Shown here: one piece after another, positions 41,624 through 50,035 of the stretch
Layout of the letters: each line of letters begins with the position of its first letter
Numbering within the stretch: position 1 is the stretch's first letter
From: Candidatus Nitrosopumilus sp.
GTDB taxonomy: Archaea > Thermoproteota > Nitrososphaeria > Nitrososphaerales > Nitrosopumilaceae
Direction of reading: 5' to 3'
DNA: 63,112 nt
Assembly: GCA_029255365.1 (NCBI GenBank)
Contig: JAPFQF010000009.1
Location: forward strand, 1-63,112
Position numbers and translations under genes: made by a program
Notes under the pieces: model-generated
Told to the model about the DNA's origin: nothing
Seen by the model: the letters and a program-made list of their open reading frames with translations, nothing else
Databases searched by the model: none

Positions 41624-42876
41624 TTGCCAACATAGACTCACTTTTCAAAAATGCCGATCCGGTAATAGCAAGAATTCTAAACAATGCATTATCGGAAAAG
41701 GAAATTTCCGTAGATGAAGGATTAGAATTATTCAACGCTCAAGGAATCGACTTTCATTTAGTAGGTCTAGTCGCAGATGAATTGCGAAAGAGGCGAGTGG
41801 GAGACATAGTATCATATGTCGTTAATAGAAATATCAATTTCACAAATGTCTGTATCAAACAATGTGGTTTTTGTGCGTTTAGTAGAGATTTCAGAGAAGA
41901 TGAAGGATACTTTCTTCCAAACGAAGAAATCGTACGCAGAGCAAAAGAGGCATACCAGTTAGGAGCAACAGAAGTGTGTATCCAGGCCGGGCTTCCACCA
42001 GACATGGAAGGCGGCCTATACGAAAGCATTTGCAGAGACATAAAAAAAGAGATCCCAGACATCCACATCCATGGATTTTCCCCTGAAGAGATACTATACG
42101 GCGCAATGCGCTCTAGCGTCTCAATTGAAGAGTTTTTGAAGAGAATGAAAGAGGCCGGAGTGGATACACTTCCAGGTACGTCTGCAGAAATTCTGGATCA
42201 AAAATTAAGAGATAAAATTTCCCCAGGAAGAATCAGCGTCAAAGATTGGGAGAGAGTTATCAAAGGTGCCCACAAGTTGGGGATCAACACAACGTCAACT
42301 ATGATGTTTGGACACGTGGAGACACTTGAAGATAGGGTAAAACACATTGTAAAATTAAGAGACATTCAAAAAGAGACGGGAGGATTTACCGAATTCGTAC
42401 CTCTGAATTTTATCCACACTGAAGCACCAATGTACAAACATCAATTACATGAAGGCATCAGGCAAGGAGGTAGCGGGAACGATGTTTTGCTTACTCATGC
42501 AGTAGCAAGAATAATGTTGAATAATTCAATCAACAATTTGCAAATGTCATGGGTAAAAGAAGGCCAAAAAATGTCACAGTTGTTGCTGATGTGGGGAGCA
42601 AATGACTTTGGCGGAACTCTAATCAACGAAAGCATTTCAACATCCGCAGGATCAGAATACGGTCAATTGCTAAAACCCAAGGAAATTAGAAGGATGGTGA
42701 AAGAGATTGGAAGGGTTCCAGCTGAAAGAAATACACACTATGGAATTCTAAAAAAGTTTGACGGTGGAGAAGAAGTAGAAGACAAACTTGATAGCGTTAC
42801 AGATACACAGTTTGGGTCATATGTGGAATTAATTAAAATAAATAAATTCAATTACAAAAATCCCAGGAAGCAGTAA
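41620..42876 (+). CDS. cofH: 5-amino-6-(D-ribitylamino)uracil--L-tyrosine 4-hydroxyphenyl transferase (Fo synthase subunit 2)
   Basis: 418 aa from the ATG at 41620; a TTG at 41614 is an alternative. The radical-SAM motif is CIKQCGFCAFSR. IQAGLPPDMEGGLYESICRD, FSPEEILYGA and the DTLPGTSAEIL segment are typical of CofH. It is translationally coupled to cofG and followed 1 bp later by a pmbA-like gene. Confidence 0.93.
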   Translation: MIANIDSLFKNADPVIARILNNALSEKEISVDEGLELFNAQGIDFHLVGLVADELRKRRVGDIVSYVVNRNINFTNVCIKQCGFCAFSRDFREDEGYFLPNEEIVRRAKEAYQLGATEVCIQAGLPPDMEGGLYESICRDIKKEIPDIHIHGFSPEEILYGAMRSSVSIEEFLKRMKEAGVDTLPGTSAEILDQKLRDKISPGRISVKDWERVIKGAHKLGINTTSTMMFGHVETLEDRVKHIVKLRDIQKETGGFTEFVPLNFIHTEAPMYKHQLHEGIRQGGSGNDVLLTHAVARIMLNNSINNLQMSWVKEGQKMSQLLLMWGANDFGGTLINESISTSAGSEYGQLLKPKEIRRMVKEIGRVPAERNTHYGILKKFDGGEEVEDKLDSVTDTQFGSYVELIKINKFNYKNPRKQ

Positions 42877-42877
42877 T

Positions 42878-44236
42878 TTGTCAGCCTTAGAAAAGGCATT
42901 GCGTTATTCAAAAAAAATGGGGATCGATGAATGTGATGCAATCGCAGTTAAAAAGAAAATCACAACTGTCAGAATTACAGATTCAGAAATTGTGGAAATT
43001 AAACAAAACTTTGATGAGAGTTTTGGAGTTAGATTAATTCATAATAAAAAAATTGCGTCCATGCAGACAACAAATGAAGAAGAAATAGAGCAAGCAATAG
43101 ACAATTCTTTCAAAACATTGTCGAATTTAAAATCGAGGGAGTTTTGGGGCGGGTTACCATACAAAGCCAACAACGTGAAATTGGAAGGGACATTCGATGA
43201 AAAATTAGATCAGATTTCAGGCTCTGAATGCACGGATATCGCACAGAGCATGATTAACGCATCAGACAACGACAAAGTAAGTACGATTACAGGATCACTC
43301 AACATCATATCAGAAAAGTTTGAATTAATTAATTCAAACGGACTTGAATTTAAAGAAAAAGCCACATACATTTCAGGAATCATAAATGCAGAATCAGAAC
43401 TTGGAGAAATGCCAGTATCAGGAATAGGTCATTCCTGTGGAAGAACATTGTCAAATTTTTCCTCAGAACAAATAGGAAATGATGCAAAAGTCATGTGTAT
43501 TGAATCTATAAATCCACAAAAAATTGATTCGGGTTCATACTCTATAATTTTTGAACCTTACTCAGTTGGAGAATTATTAGCATTTGTGGTTGCCTCTAAT
43601 TTTAATTTTAAAACGTTTGCAGAACAGAAAAGTTGCTTTTCAAATGACCTTGGAAAAAAAATAGCTACAGAGCAACTCAGTCTGGTTGATGATCCACACA
43701 TTCCAGAAGGAGTTGGAACAAAATCAGTAGACGATGAAGGAATAAAAACTGAGAAAAGAAATTTAATTGAAAAAGGCATTTTCAAAAATACTTTTTCAAA
43801 TCTCTTTGACAGCTACAAAGAAGGGAGCCAGCCAACTGGAAATGCATCACGCCCCGGCTCCCCAATGGGAAGAAGTTCGGAGCCAATCCCAAACTCATCC
43901 CCACACAATCTCAAAATAATTTCTGGTGATCATTCCCAAGAAGAAATGATCAAAGAAACAAAGCGAGGATTACTTGTAGGAAGATTATGGTACACATATG
44001 CAGTAAATCCAATAAGAGGAGACTTTTCATGCACTGCCAGAAGTGGAATTATGGTTATTGAAAATGGGGAAATTGTAGGTCCGGGAAAATCAGTGAGGAT
44101 AGTTCACAATCTTCCAACAATGATGAAAAACATTTCAGCCATTGGAAACAATCAAAGAAATGTCATCCAGTGGGCATCTCTTCCATCAATCACGCCGTCA
44201 TTGAAGGTAGAAAATATTTCAGTAAATTCAATCTAG
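42878..44236 (+). CDS. pmbA: TldD/PmbA family protein (TldE/PmbA-like)
   Basis: 452 aa from a TTG start, 1 bp after cofH. The N-terminal domain has VKKKITTVRITDSEIVEIKQ, and the C-terminal domain IGRLW-like LVGRLWYTYAVNPIRGDFSCTARSGIMVIENGEIVGP, both standard in TldD/TldE. The HExxxH zinc motif of the catalytic TldD subunit is absent, so this is the TldE/PmbA type. TldD/E pairs act as proteases in peptide maturation; no tldD partner lies in this window. Its place behind cofGH is unexpected. Confidence 0.87.
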   Translation: MSALEKALRYSKKMGIDECDAIAVKKKITTVRITDSEIVEIKQNFDESFGVRLIHNKKIASMQTTNEEEIEQAIDNSFKTLSNLKSREFWGGLPYKANNVKLEGTFDEKLDQISGSECTDIAQSMINASDNDKVSTITGSLNIISEKFELINSNGLEFKEKATYISGIINAESELGEMPVSGIGHSCGRTLSNFSSEQIGNDAKVMCIESINPQKIDSGSYSIIFEPYSVGELLAFVVASNFNFKTFAEQKSCFSNDLGKKIATEQLSLVDDPHIPEGVGTKSVDDEGIKTEKRNLIEKGIFKNTFSNLFDSYKEGSQPTGNASRPGSPMGRSSEPIPNSSPHNLKIISGDHSQEEMIKETKRGLLVGRLWYTYAVNPIRGDFSCTARSGIMVIENGEIVGPGKSVRIVHNLPTMMKNISAIGNNQRNVIQWASLPSITPSLKVENISVNSI

Positions 44237-44255
44237 GCATGAATTTAGGCGTAAA

Positions 44256-45203
44256 TTACTTGAAAAACGTGAATAATAGATATGCAACATAGCATGCAGC
44301 CAAACAAACACCCATTGCCCGACCAATCATTCTAGTTTTTAATGCAATGAGGAGGGACAGACCAAAGATAATCATGACGATATAGTCGACATAAGCATCA
44401 GCGCCAACCATCACTCCACCAAGGACTGCACCAACTCCCATTATCATTAAAATATTGTAAATATTGCTTCCAATAATATTTCCAACACCGATATCAGTAT
44501 GGCCTTTTCTAATTGCAATAATAGACGTAATTAGTTCTGGAAGAGAAGTGCCAATAGCAATTACGGTTAACCCTATTATCTGCTCAGACAGCCCAAATTC
44601 TTTTGCCAAGATTACAGCATTATCAACAGTCAGTATTGCACCCACATACAAAAAGACTATGCCGATTCCAATCAGTCCTGCAGATTTTAGATAAACATTG
44701 TTTGTACCGGGTTTGGTTTCATCTTTGATTTCATCTAGGTTTTCTGCTCTCTGTTTCATTACATCTTTAAACGTGTAATATCCAAACACCACAAAACAAA
44801 ATAGTAGCAAAACCCCATCATATTGAGAAAGTTCACCATCAACTGACAGTAAAACCAATAAAATAGAAACCCCCAACATTATCGGGATTTCTTTTCGCAG
44901 CATAGATCTGCTCACTGCAAGAGGAACTAGCATTGCGGCAATTCCAATTACCATACCAACATTTGCAATGTTACTCCCCACAATATTTCCAAGAATTATT
45001 GCACTGTGCTCCCCAGCAGCTGCAACACTTGCTGCAAGTTCAGGAGTCGAAGTGCCATATGCAACGATAGTCATTCCGATTACAAGATTGCTAATACGAA
45101 ATTTTCTTGCAATTGCAACACCGCCACTAACCAGCCAATTACCACCAAAGCACAGCATTGCCAAACCAACAATGGTAAGTATCACGTTTATCGTAATTTC
45201 CAC
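44256..45203 (-). CDS. Na+/Ca2+ exchanger (CaCA, YrbG-like)
   Basis: 315 aa with about ten helices and the two inverted alpha-repeats that bind the ion: GMTIVAYGTSTPELAAS and IGLTVIAIGTSLPELITS. Each is followed by a GNIVGSNIANVG / GNIIGSNIYNIL segment. It exports Ca2+ (or similar cations) against Na+ or H+. It faces the pmbA gene tail-to-tail with 19 bp between. Confidence 0.93.
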   Translation of the reverse strand: MEITINVILTIVGLAMLCFGGNWLVSGGVAIARKFRISNLVIGMTIVAYGTSTPELAASVAAAGEHSAIILGNIVGSNIANVGMVIGIAAMLVPLAVSRSMLRKEIPIMLGVSILLVLLSVDGELSQYDGVLLLFCFVVFGYYTFKDVMKQRAENLDEIKDETKPGTNNVYLKSAGLIGIGIVFLYVGAILTVDNAVILAKEFGLSEQIIGLTVIAIGTSLPELITSIIAIRKGHTDIGVGNIIGSNIYNILMIMGVGAVLGGVMVGADAYVDYIVMIIFGLSLLIALKTRMIGRAMGVCLAACYVAYLLFTFFK

Positions 45204-45367
45204 AAATTGATTTTGGCAGACGATTGTTTAAATCATATTATATGTCATAGTTTCACAAATCAAACAATTCAAGATAACTCCAAAAGAGGTAGTTTAGGCA
45301 CGATCAGGTGTAAAAAAACCATCTGAGAAGATCAACAAAGATCAAGTTAAAGACTAATAAGGTAACG

Positions 45368-45384
45368 TACCGTACAATACGGTA
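45368..45384 (+). promoter_or_regulatory. 17-bp palindrome touching the start codon (candidate operator)
   Basis: TACCGTA-CAA-TACGGTA is a perfect 7-bp inverted repeat with a 3-bp spacer. Its last base is the A of the ATG of the winged-helix gene. For a leaderless gene this position covers the transcription start, ideal for repression by the product itself. Confidence 0.6.
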
Positions 45385-45740
45385 TGATGCGAGCAAGACT
45401 GACATATGTACCACTGGAAGTAGCAGATCAATTCGAGGATTTTATCATACACAGAGAGGAGCAAATTCTAGACGCAGTAAAAGCAAGAACACGCGATTAC
45501 AGCACACTATCTCTTTTGAAGTTGCTGTACCAATTAAGAGGAAGTCCCATGACATTCTCTAATTTGTATTCAAAATCAAAGATAAGAATGAAAAAATCAT
45601 TTCTAAATTATTTACACCTGTGTGTAGATTATGAATTCATCAGCAAAGAGGCAGTGGGAGCAAACGTGATCTATACAATCACAGACAAGGGACGAACCAT
45701 GTTGAATCTCTTCATGCAAAAGAACAACTACGTAGCTTAA
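45384..45740 (+). CDS. Winged-helix-type transcriptional regulator
   Basis: 118 aa (ATGATG, so the start may be the second Met). SLLKLLYQLRGSPMTFSNLYSKSKIRMKKSFLNYLHLCVDYEF is a helix-turn-helix, followed by the wing GANVIYTITDKGRTML. The N-terminal 30 residues (VPLEVADQFEDFIIHREEQ) probably dimerise. The palindrome at its start suggests autoregulation. The target genes are unknown; the region divergent from it contains the Ca2+ exchanger. Confidence 0.78.
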   Translation: MMRARLTYVPLEVADQFEDFIIHREEQILDAVKARTRDYSTLSLLKLLYQLRGSPMTFSNLYSKSKIRMKKSFLNYLHLCVDYEFISKEAVGANVIYTITDKGRTMLNLFMQKNNYVA

Positions 45741-45814
45741 TCCCACATTTTTTTATTTTCATATACATCCACGCAGTGACAAAAGTAATTAATCAGAACA
45801 AATCGACGTAAACA

Positions 45815-46540
45815 GTGCAAAAAGAATTCCCAGAAGCCGAAGTTTTTGAAATAAAAAAAGTGGAATTAAAGAGTCCGGTAATTTTTGCAGGGTTTGTCGG
45901 AGCAGGCTTAGTTGGCCCCGTTGCAATCAATCACATCATTACAGAACTAAACATGGTGGAGATTGCGGTAATGAGATCAAAATATTTGCCGCCATCAACT
46001 GTATTCATGAAAGGTAGATTACGTCACCCATTTCGATTTTATGCAAACATGGAAGGGACAATTTGTGCAATAATTTGCGAGATAACATTGAGAATGGAAG
46101 GATTGTACTCACTAGTGGCAGCAATTTTAGATTGGGTAACACAGAAAGGGTCCAAAGAAATTGTAATTTTAGACGGAGTCGCAAGTGCAGAGCATGACGG
46201 CAAAGCATACTGTGCAGCAGAAGAAGATCTTGTAAGAACAATGGCAGATAAAGACATCAGCATGATCCCCCAAGGATTCATCACAGGAATTCCAGGAGGC
46301 ATACTAAATGAATGCCTAGTCAGAGAGATTAAGGGGTTGACCCTGTTGGCAAAAGCAAACAAAGAAGCACCAGACTCTGCAGCTGCAGCAACTCTAATTG
46401 AAGCTCTAAATCGATTTTACGATATGAAAATAGACGTAACAGAACTTCGAAAAGAAAAAGACAGAATCAATTTAGAGTTCAGCGAATTATCTCAAAAATA
46501 TGCAAAACACAGAGAAGAGATATCTGGTATGTACATGTGA
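45815..46540 (+). CDS. PAC2 family protein (second copy)
   Basis: 241 aa from a GTG start. VIFAGFVGAGLVGPVAINHIITEL and GFITGIPGGILNECLV match the PAC2 superfamily, as in the gene at 1239. The C-terminus is a charged coiled coil (ELRKEKDRINLEFSELSQKY). These proteins are thought to act in proteasome assembly or as ATP-independent chaperone-like factors. It is 49 bp upstream of purM. Confidence 0.82.
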   Translation: MQKEFPEAEVFEIKKVELKSPVIFAGFVGAGLVGPVAINHIITELNMVEIAVMRSKYLPPSTVFMKGRLRHPFRFYANMEGTICAIICEITLRMEGLYSLVAAILDWVTQKGSKEIVILDGVASAEHDGKAYCAAEEDLVRTMADKDISMIPQGFITGIPGGILNECLVREIKGLTLLAKANKEAPDSAAAATLIEALNRFYDMKIDVTELRKEKDRINLEFSELSQKYAKHREEISGMYM

Positions 46541-46589
46541 TCGAAACAGCAGGCAAATTCTTTTATTCAAAGCAAAAGCGCAACAAACT

Positions 46590-47612
46590 ATGGCCCTAAC
46601 CTACAAAAAAGCGGGAGTAGACATTTCTAAAATCAAACAGAGCCAAAAAGCAATCGGGAAACTGATTGTGTCAACCCACAAGCTTCAGAAAAAAGCAAAG
46701 ATGACACACGGGTTTGGCCATTATGCTGGAATTGTAGAAATCCCAGGAGGGAAGCTGTTGGCAACCCACACTGACGGTGTCGGAACCAAAGTTGTAATTG
46801 CAAATATGATGAAAAAGTACAACACTATCGGAATTGATTGTGTTGCGATGAATGTTAACGATATAATTTGTATTGGTGCAACACCAATTTCATTTGTAGA
46901 CTATATTGCTGCAAACAAAAACGATGTGGCGATATTCAAAAAAATCGTCGAGGGGCTGGTAACAGGCGCTAAAAAATCAGCAATGCCAATTGTAGGCGGA
47001 GAGACCGCAATAATGCCAGATGTGATCGAAGGTGAAGGGTTCGCATTTGATTTGGCAGGGATGGTCGTAGGCTTGCTGGAGAAAAAAGAGATGGTGCTTG
47101 GAAATAAAATTAGAGCAGGCGATGTGATTATCGGGGCGAACAGTTCAGGAATTCATTCAAACGGATACTCGCTTGCAAGAAAAGCATTATTAACAAAATA
47201 TTCTGTAAAAGACAAAGTCAAAGGTGTCGGAGTAATAGGGGACACATTACTAAAACCAACTGAAATCTATACAAAACCAGTTCTTGAAATTAATCAAAAA
47301 TGCAAAGTCAGCGGATTTGCACACATAACTGGGGGCTCATTTACCAAACTATTGCGTCTCAAAAACATAGGGTATGAGATAGATTCACTGCCCAAAATCC
47401 CACCAATCATGGGGCTAGTAGAAGAACAGGGAGTGAAACCGGAAGAAATGTACAAGACGTTTAACATGGGAGTTGGGTTCTGTGTAGTGGCACCAAAAGA
47501 TCAGGTATCTAGAATAAAATCCATATTCAAAAAATATAAAATTTCAAGTCAGGAAATTGGACAAATCATTTCCAAAAAAGGTGTTTTTGTAAATTCCATA
47601 AAAATTGCTTAG
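46590..47612 (+). CDS. purM: Phosphoribosylformylglycinamidine cyclo-ligase
   Basis: 340 aa from the ATG at 46590. It begins LTYKKAGVDISKIKQSQKAI. KMTHGFGHYAGIVEIPGGKLLATHTDGVGTK contains the ATP-binding Asp motif. NDIICIGATPISFVDYIA and PIVGGETAIMPDV follow, as in the AIR synthetase family. It makes aminoimidazole ribotide in purine synthesis. A longer frame open upstream overlaps the PAC2 gene and is not used. Confidence 0.95.
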   Translation: MALTYKKAGVDISKIKQSQKAIGKLIVSTHKLQKKAKMTHGFGHYAGIVEIPGGKLLATHTDGVGTKVVIANMMKKYNTIGIDCVAMNVNDIICIGATPISFVDYIAANKNDVAIFKKIVEGLVTGAKKSAMPIVGGETAIMPDVIEGEGFAFDLAGMVVGLLEKKEMVLGNKIRAGDVIIGANSSGIHSNGYSLARKALLTKYSVKDKVKGVGVIGDTLLKPTEIYTKPVLEINQKCKVSGFAHITGGSFTKLLRLKNIGYEIDSLPKIPPIMGLVEEQGVKPEEMYKTFNMGVGFCVVAPKDQVSRIKSIFKKYKISSQEIGQIISKKGVFVNSIKIA

Positions 47613-47775
47613 TTTCGCTAAATGTTTTGAATGTAAAATAAGAGAAAAAGGATAAGGATTGTGAGTTTGATTCATTTGGATTTAGATATTGTTTTTGGGA
47701 TGAATTTGGTGGCAACCCCTTTTCTTGTATAAAATTTAACCCCAAACTAAGATCTCATAATATTATGTAGATTGC

Positions 47776-48240
47776 TTAATCACCATCAATTAGTAAAACT
47801 GGACATAATCCAATTTCAACAATTTTTCTTGAAACACTGCCGAGGGACAATAGTTTTTTTATTCCAGTCAGTTTTCTCCTTTTTGCCATAACAATGAGAT
47901 CAAAATGATGATTTTTGACATACCTTGTTATTACTTCATCAGCATGCCCCATTACAACTTTGTATTGGATATTGATATTTTGTAATTTATAATGCTCAAC
48001 TTTTCGCCCCATTTCTTTTTCGCTATTGATCACAGATTGTTTTGCAGCTTTTTGAAACTCCCTTGATAATGCCTTAATTTCAGTTCCAGATAATGCAAAC
48101 ATTGGAGGTTTTTGTAACGCCTCAACTACATGTAAAATCAAAATTTCAGACGAATCAAATTTTGCTATATGTACTGCGTGTTTGAGTGCCTTATCACCCA
48201 TAGGAGTACCCGCATGAGACACTAGAATCTTTTTGTACAT
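47776..48240 (-). CDS. Universal stress protein (UspA family)
   Basis: 154 aa. KKILVSHAGTPMGDKALKHAVHIAK begins the fold. The ATP-binding signature G-x2-G-x9-G-S is seen around RRKLTGIKKLLSLGSVSRKIV. FDLIVMAKRR is the preceding strand. USPs bind ATP or AMP and act in stress or transport control. It is divergent from a Kef/CPA2 antiporter, which it may regulate, as seen for USP-antiporter pairs elsewhere. The upstream gap 47613-47775 holds no gene. Confidence 0.88.
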   Translation of the reverse strand: MYKKILVSHAGTPMGDKALKHAVHIAKFDSSEILILHVVEALQKPPMFALSGTEIKALSREFQKAAKQSVINSEKEMGRKVEHYKLQNINIQYKVVMGHADEVITRYVKNHHFDLIVMAKRRKLTGIKKLLSLGSVSRKIVEIGLCPVLLIDGD

Positions 48241-48309
48241 AATTTACCATAACCATAGTTGAGGCATATAATATTATATTCTATATTCATACACAATTTA
48301 AGATAAAAG

Positions 48310-49632
48310 ATGGCAGTAGAAGCACATTTCATTGAAATAATCATAGGAGTAGGAATTCTACTCTTTTCTGCAAAACTCATGGCAGAACTCTTCTTGAGAT
48401 TACATCTTCCAATAGTATTAGGAGAGCTCCTAGCTGGAATGATCGTCGGTCCATTTGCACTAGGATCTTTTTTTGTGTTAGATGGAAAGTCAGTTGTTAC
48501 AATCGGTAGTGAAATCAGGGTTCTTGGAGAAATTGGCGCCATCGTAATTTTGTTTATCGCAGGACTTGAGATGACGCCAAGAGAATTCTTGCGAGGTGGA
48601 AAGGCATCCTTTATCGTTGGAACATTTGGGGTGGTGCTGCCGTTCTTTGCAGGATTAGTGGTATTCCAAATGTTTGGTTTTGATGCATTACAATCAATGC
48701 TGATTGCAACTGCTCTGACAGCTACAAGTATTGCAATCTCAGTTCAGGTGTTAAGTGAGTTTGGAAAACTCAAAACCCCTGAAGCTCGATTAATTATAGG
48801 TGCTGCAGTAGTTGATGACATTCTTGCAATTGCAGTTCTTTCTGTGGTATCATCACTTGCAACAGGTGATGGTGGAATAGAACAACTAGAAATTACAGAC
48901 GTAGTATTCACAATACTAAAGGTATTAGGATTCTTTGCGATTATGTTAATTGTAGCAGTAATAGTAATGCCAAAAATAGTTACACCGAGATTGTGGAAAG
49001 CAAAAGGAAGTATAGAAGGTATTGTAACTGCTTCATTTTTTGGAGCTGCTGCGTTAGCTGGCAGTATAGGTCTGTCTCCGATTGTAGGTGCATTTGCAGT
49101 AGGTATGGCGTTAGCTACATCCAAAGTATTTGAGAAAATTGAACATTATGCCAGTAGGATTGGATTAATTTTTGCACCGTTATTCTTTGCAATAATTGGC
49201 GCTCAAGTAGATTTCAGAGCAATTAATCTTGAAATTCTTGCGTTAAGTGGAGTGATAATAGTAATTGCAGTAGTAACAAAATATTTCGGTTGTGGATTAC
49301 CTGCGTGGATGTTACTAAAAAACAAGAGACAAGGAATGCGAGTAGGAATAGGCATGATTTCTAGAGGAGAAGTAGGATTAATTGTTGCAGGAGTTGGAAT
49401 TTCATCAGGACTTCTAACTAGTAACGTATATTCTACAATTGTAATTATGGTAGTTGTTACTACAATCATCACACCAATCTGGTTGAAGATTGAATATCGT
49501 AAGGAGCAAAAAGGGGAAGCAGATAATTTGGCTCAAAAAAATAATTCAGATAATGATAATTCAGCAGATGTTCATAGTAAAATGAACAAAAAAGAATCCA
49601 AGATATCGAATGCCTTAGACATAGAGAAATAA
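48310..49632 (+). CDS. Cation:proton antiporter (CPA2/KefB-type membrane domain)
   Basis: 440 aa with about 12 helices. LPIVLGELLAGMIVGPFALG, LGEIGAIVILFIAGLEM and ALTATSIAISVQVL (transport core), then AAVVDDILAIAVLSVV with the conserved Asp pair and SPIVGAFAVGMALA, match CPA2 exchangers. The hydrophilic C-terminus lacks a TrkA-N domain. It moves Na+ or K+ against H+. A 61-residue membrane protein gene follows after 6 bp. Confidence 0.92.
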   Translation: MAVEAHFIEIIIGVGILLFSAKLMAELFLRLHLPIVLGELLAGMIVGPFALGSFFVLDGKSVVTIGSEIRVLGEIGAIVILFIAGLEMTPREFLRGGKASFIVGTFGVVLPFFAGLVVFQMFGFDALQSMLIATALTATSIAISVQVLSEFGKLKTPEARLIIGAAVVDDILAIAVLSVVSSLATGDGGIEQLEITDVVFTILKVLGFFAIMLIVAVIVMPKIVTPRLWKAKGSIEGIVTASFFGAAALAGSIGLSPIVGAFAVGMALATSKVFEKIEHYASRIGLIFAPLFFAIIGAQVDFRAINLEILALSGVIIVIAVVTKYFGCGLPAWMLLKNKRQGMRVGIGMISRGEVGLIVAGVGISSGLLTSNVYSTIVIMVVVTTIITPIWLKIEYRKEQKGEADNLAQKNNSDNDNSADVHSKMNKKESKISNALDIEK

Positions 49633-49638
49633 TTTAAA

Positions 49639-49824
49639 TTGTTGCAAACCCATCAAAAACTCACAATAGCAGGAGGTATTCTTCTCGCTATCACATATCT
49701 TATTTTTAATTATCATGAAGTCTATCCTGAAATTGAATTCAACTATGCGTATATTTCAGGAATTGCTATGATAATTACATTTATGGCAAGTTTTGGTTTG
49801 TTTTACAAAGATAGATTCAAATGA
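49639..49824 (+). CDS. Small two-helix membrane protein
   Basis: 61 aa from a TTG start. Two hydrophobic helices (LTIAGGILLAITYLIF and ISGIAMIITFMASFGLFY) are separated by an acidic loop (NYHEVYPEIEFN). It is 6 bp behind the antiporter gene and may be an accessory subunit. No family recognised. Confidence 0.6.
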   Translation: MLQTHQKLTIAGGILLAITYLIFNYHEVYPEIEFNYAYISGIAMIITFMASFGLFYKDRFK

Positions 49825-49836
49825 AAAAATGAAGAA

Positions 49837-49980
49837 TTGCCAACAGAAACAAACAATGATTCATTCAAAACCAAAGTATTGGTAGATGTTAAAAAAAATT
49901 AAAAATCATTAAAAAAAGCATCTAAAAGAAAACCAAATAGAAAGAGTGAGACTAGAAAGAAAGCAATAAAGAGAAGATAG
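49837..49980 (+). pseudogene. Lys-rich small ORF interrupted by one stop codon
   Basis: A TTG-started frame reads PTETNNDSFKTKVLVDVKKN, meets TAA at 49900, and continues in the same frame as KSLKKASKRKPNRKSETRKK to a TAG at 49978. The second half is a very basic Lys/Arg tail like histone-H1-type or DNA-binding tails. One mutation in a real small gene, or chance in Lys-coding A-rich DNA, would both explain it. Confidence 0.35.
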
Positions 49981-50035
49981 AGCCCAAGAAGCCGAATTAT
50001 TTAACGAATTTATGTCCAAATTAGTATGAATATTC

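Noticed and set aside
46500-46589. Upstream extension of the purM frame
   Set aside because: It overlaps the end of the PAC2 gene, while the family N-terminus (LTYKKAGVDI) begins at the ATG at 46590.
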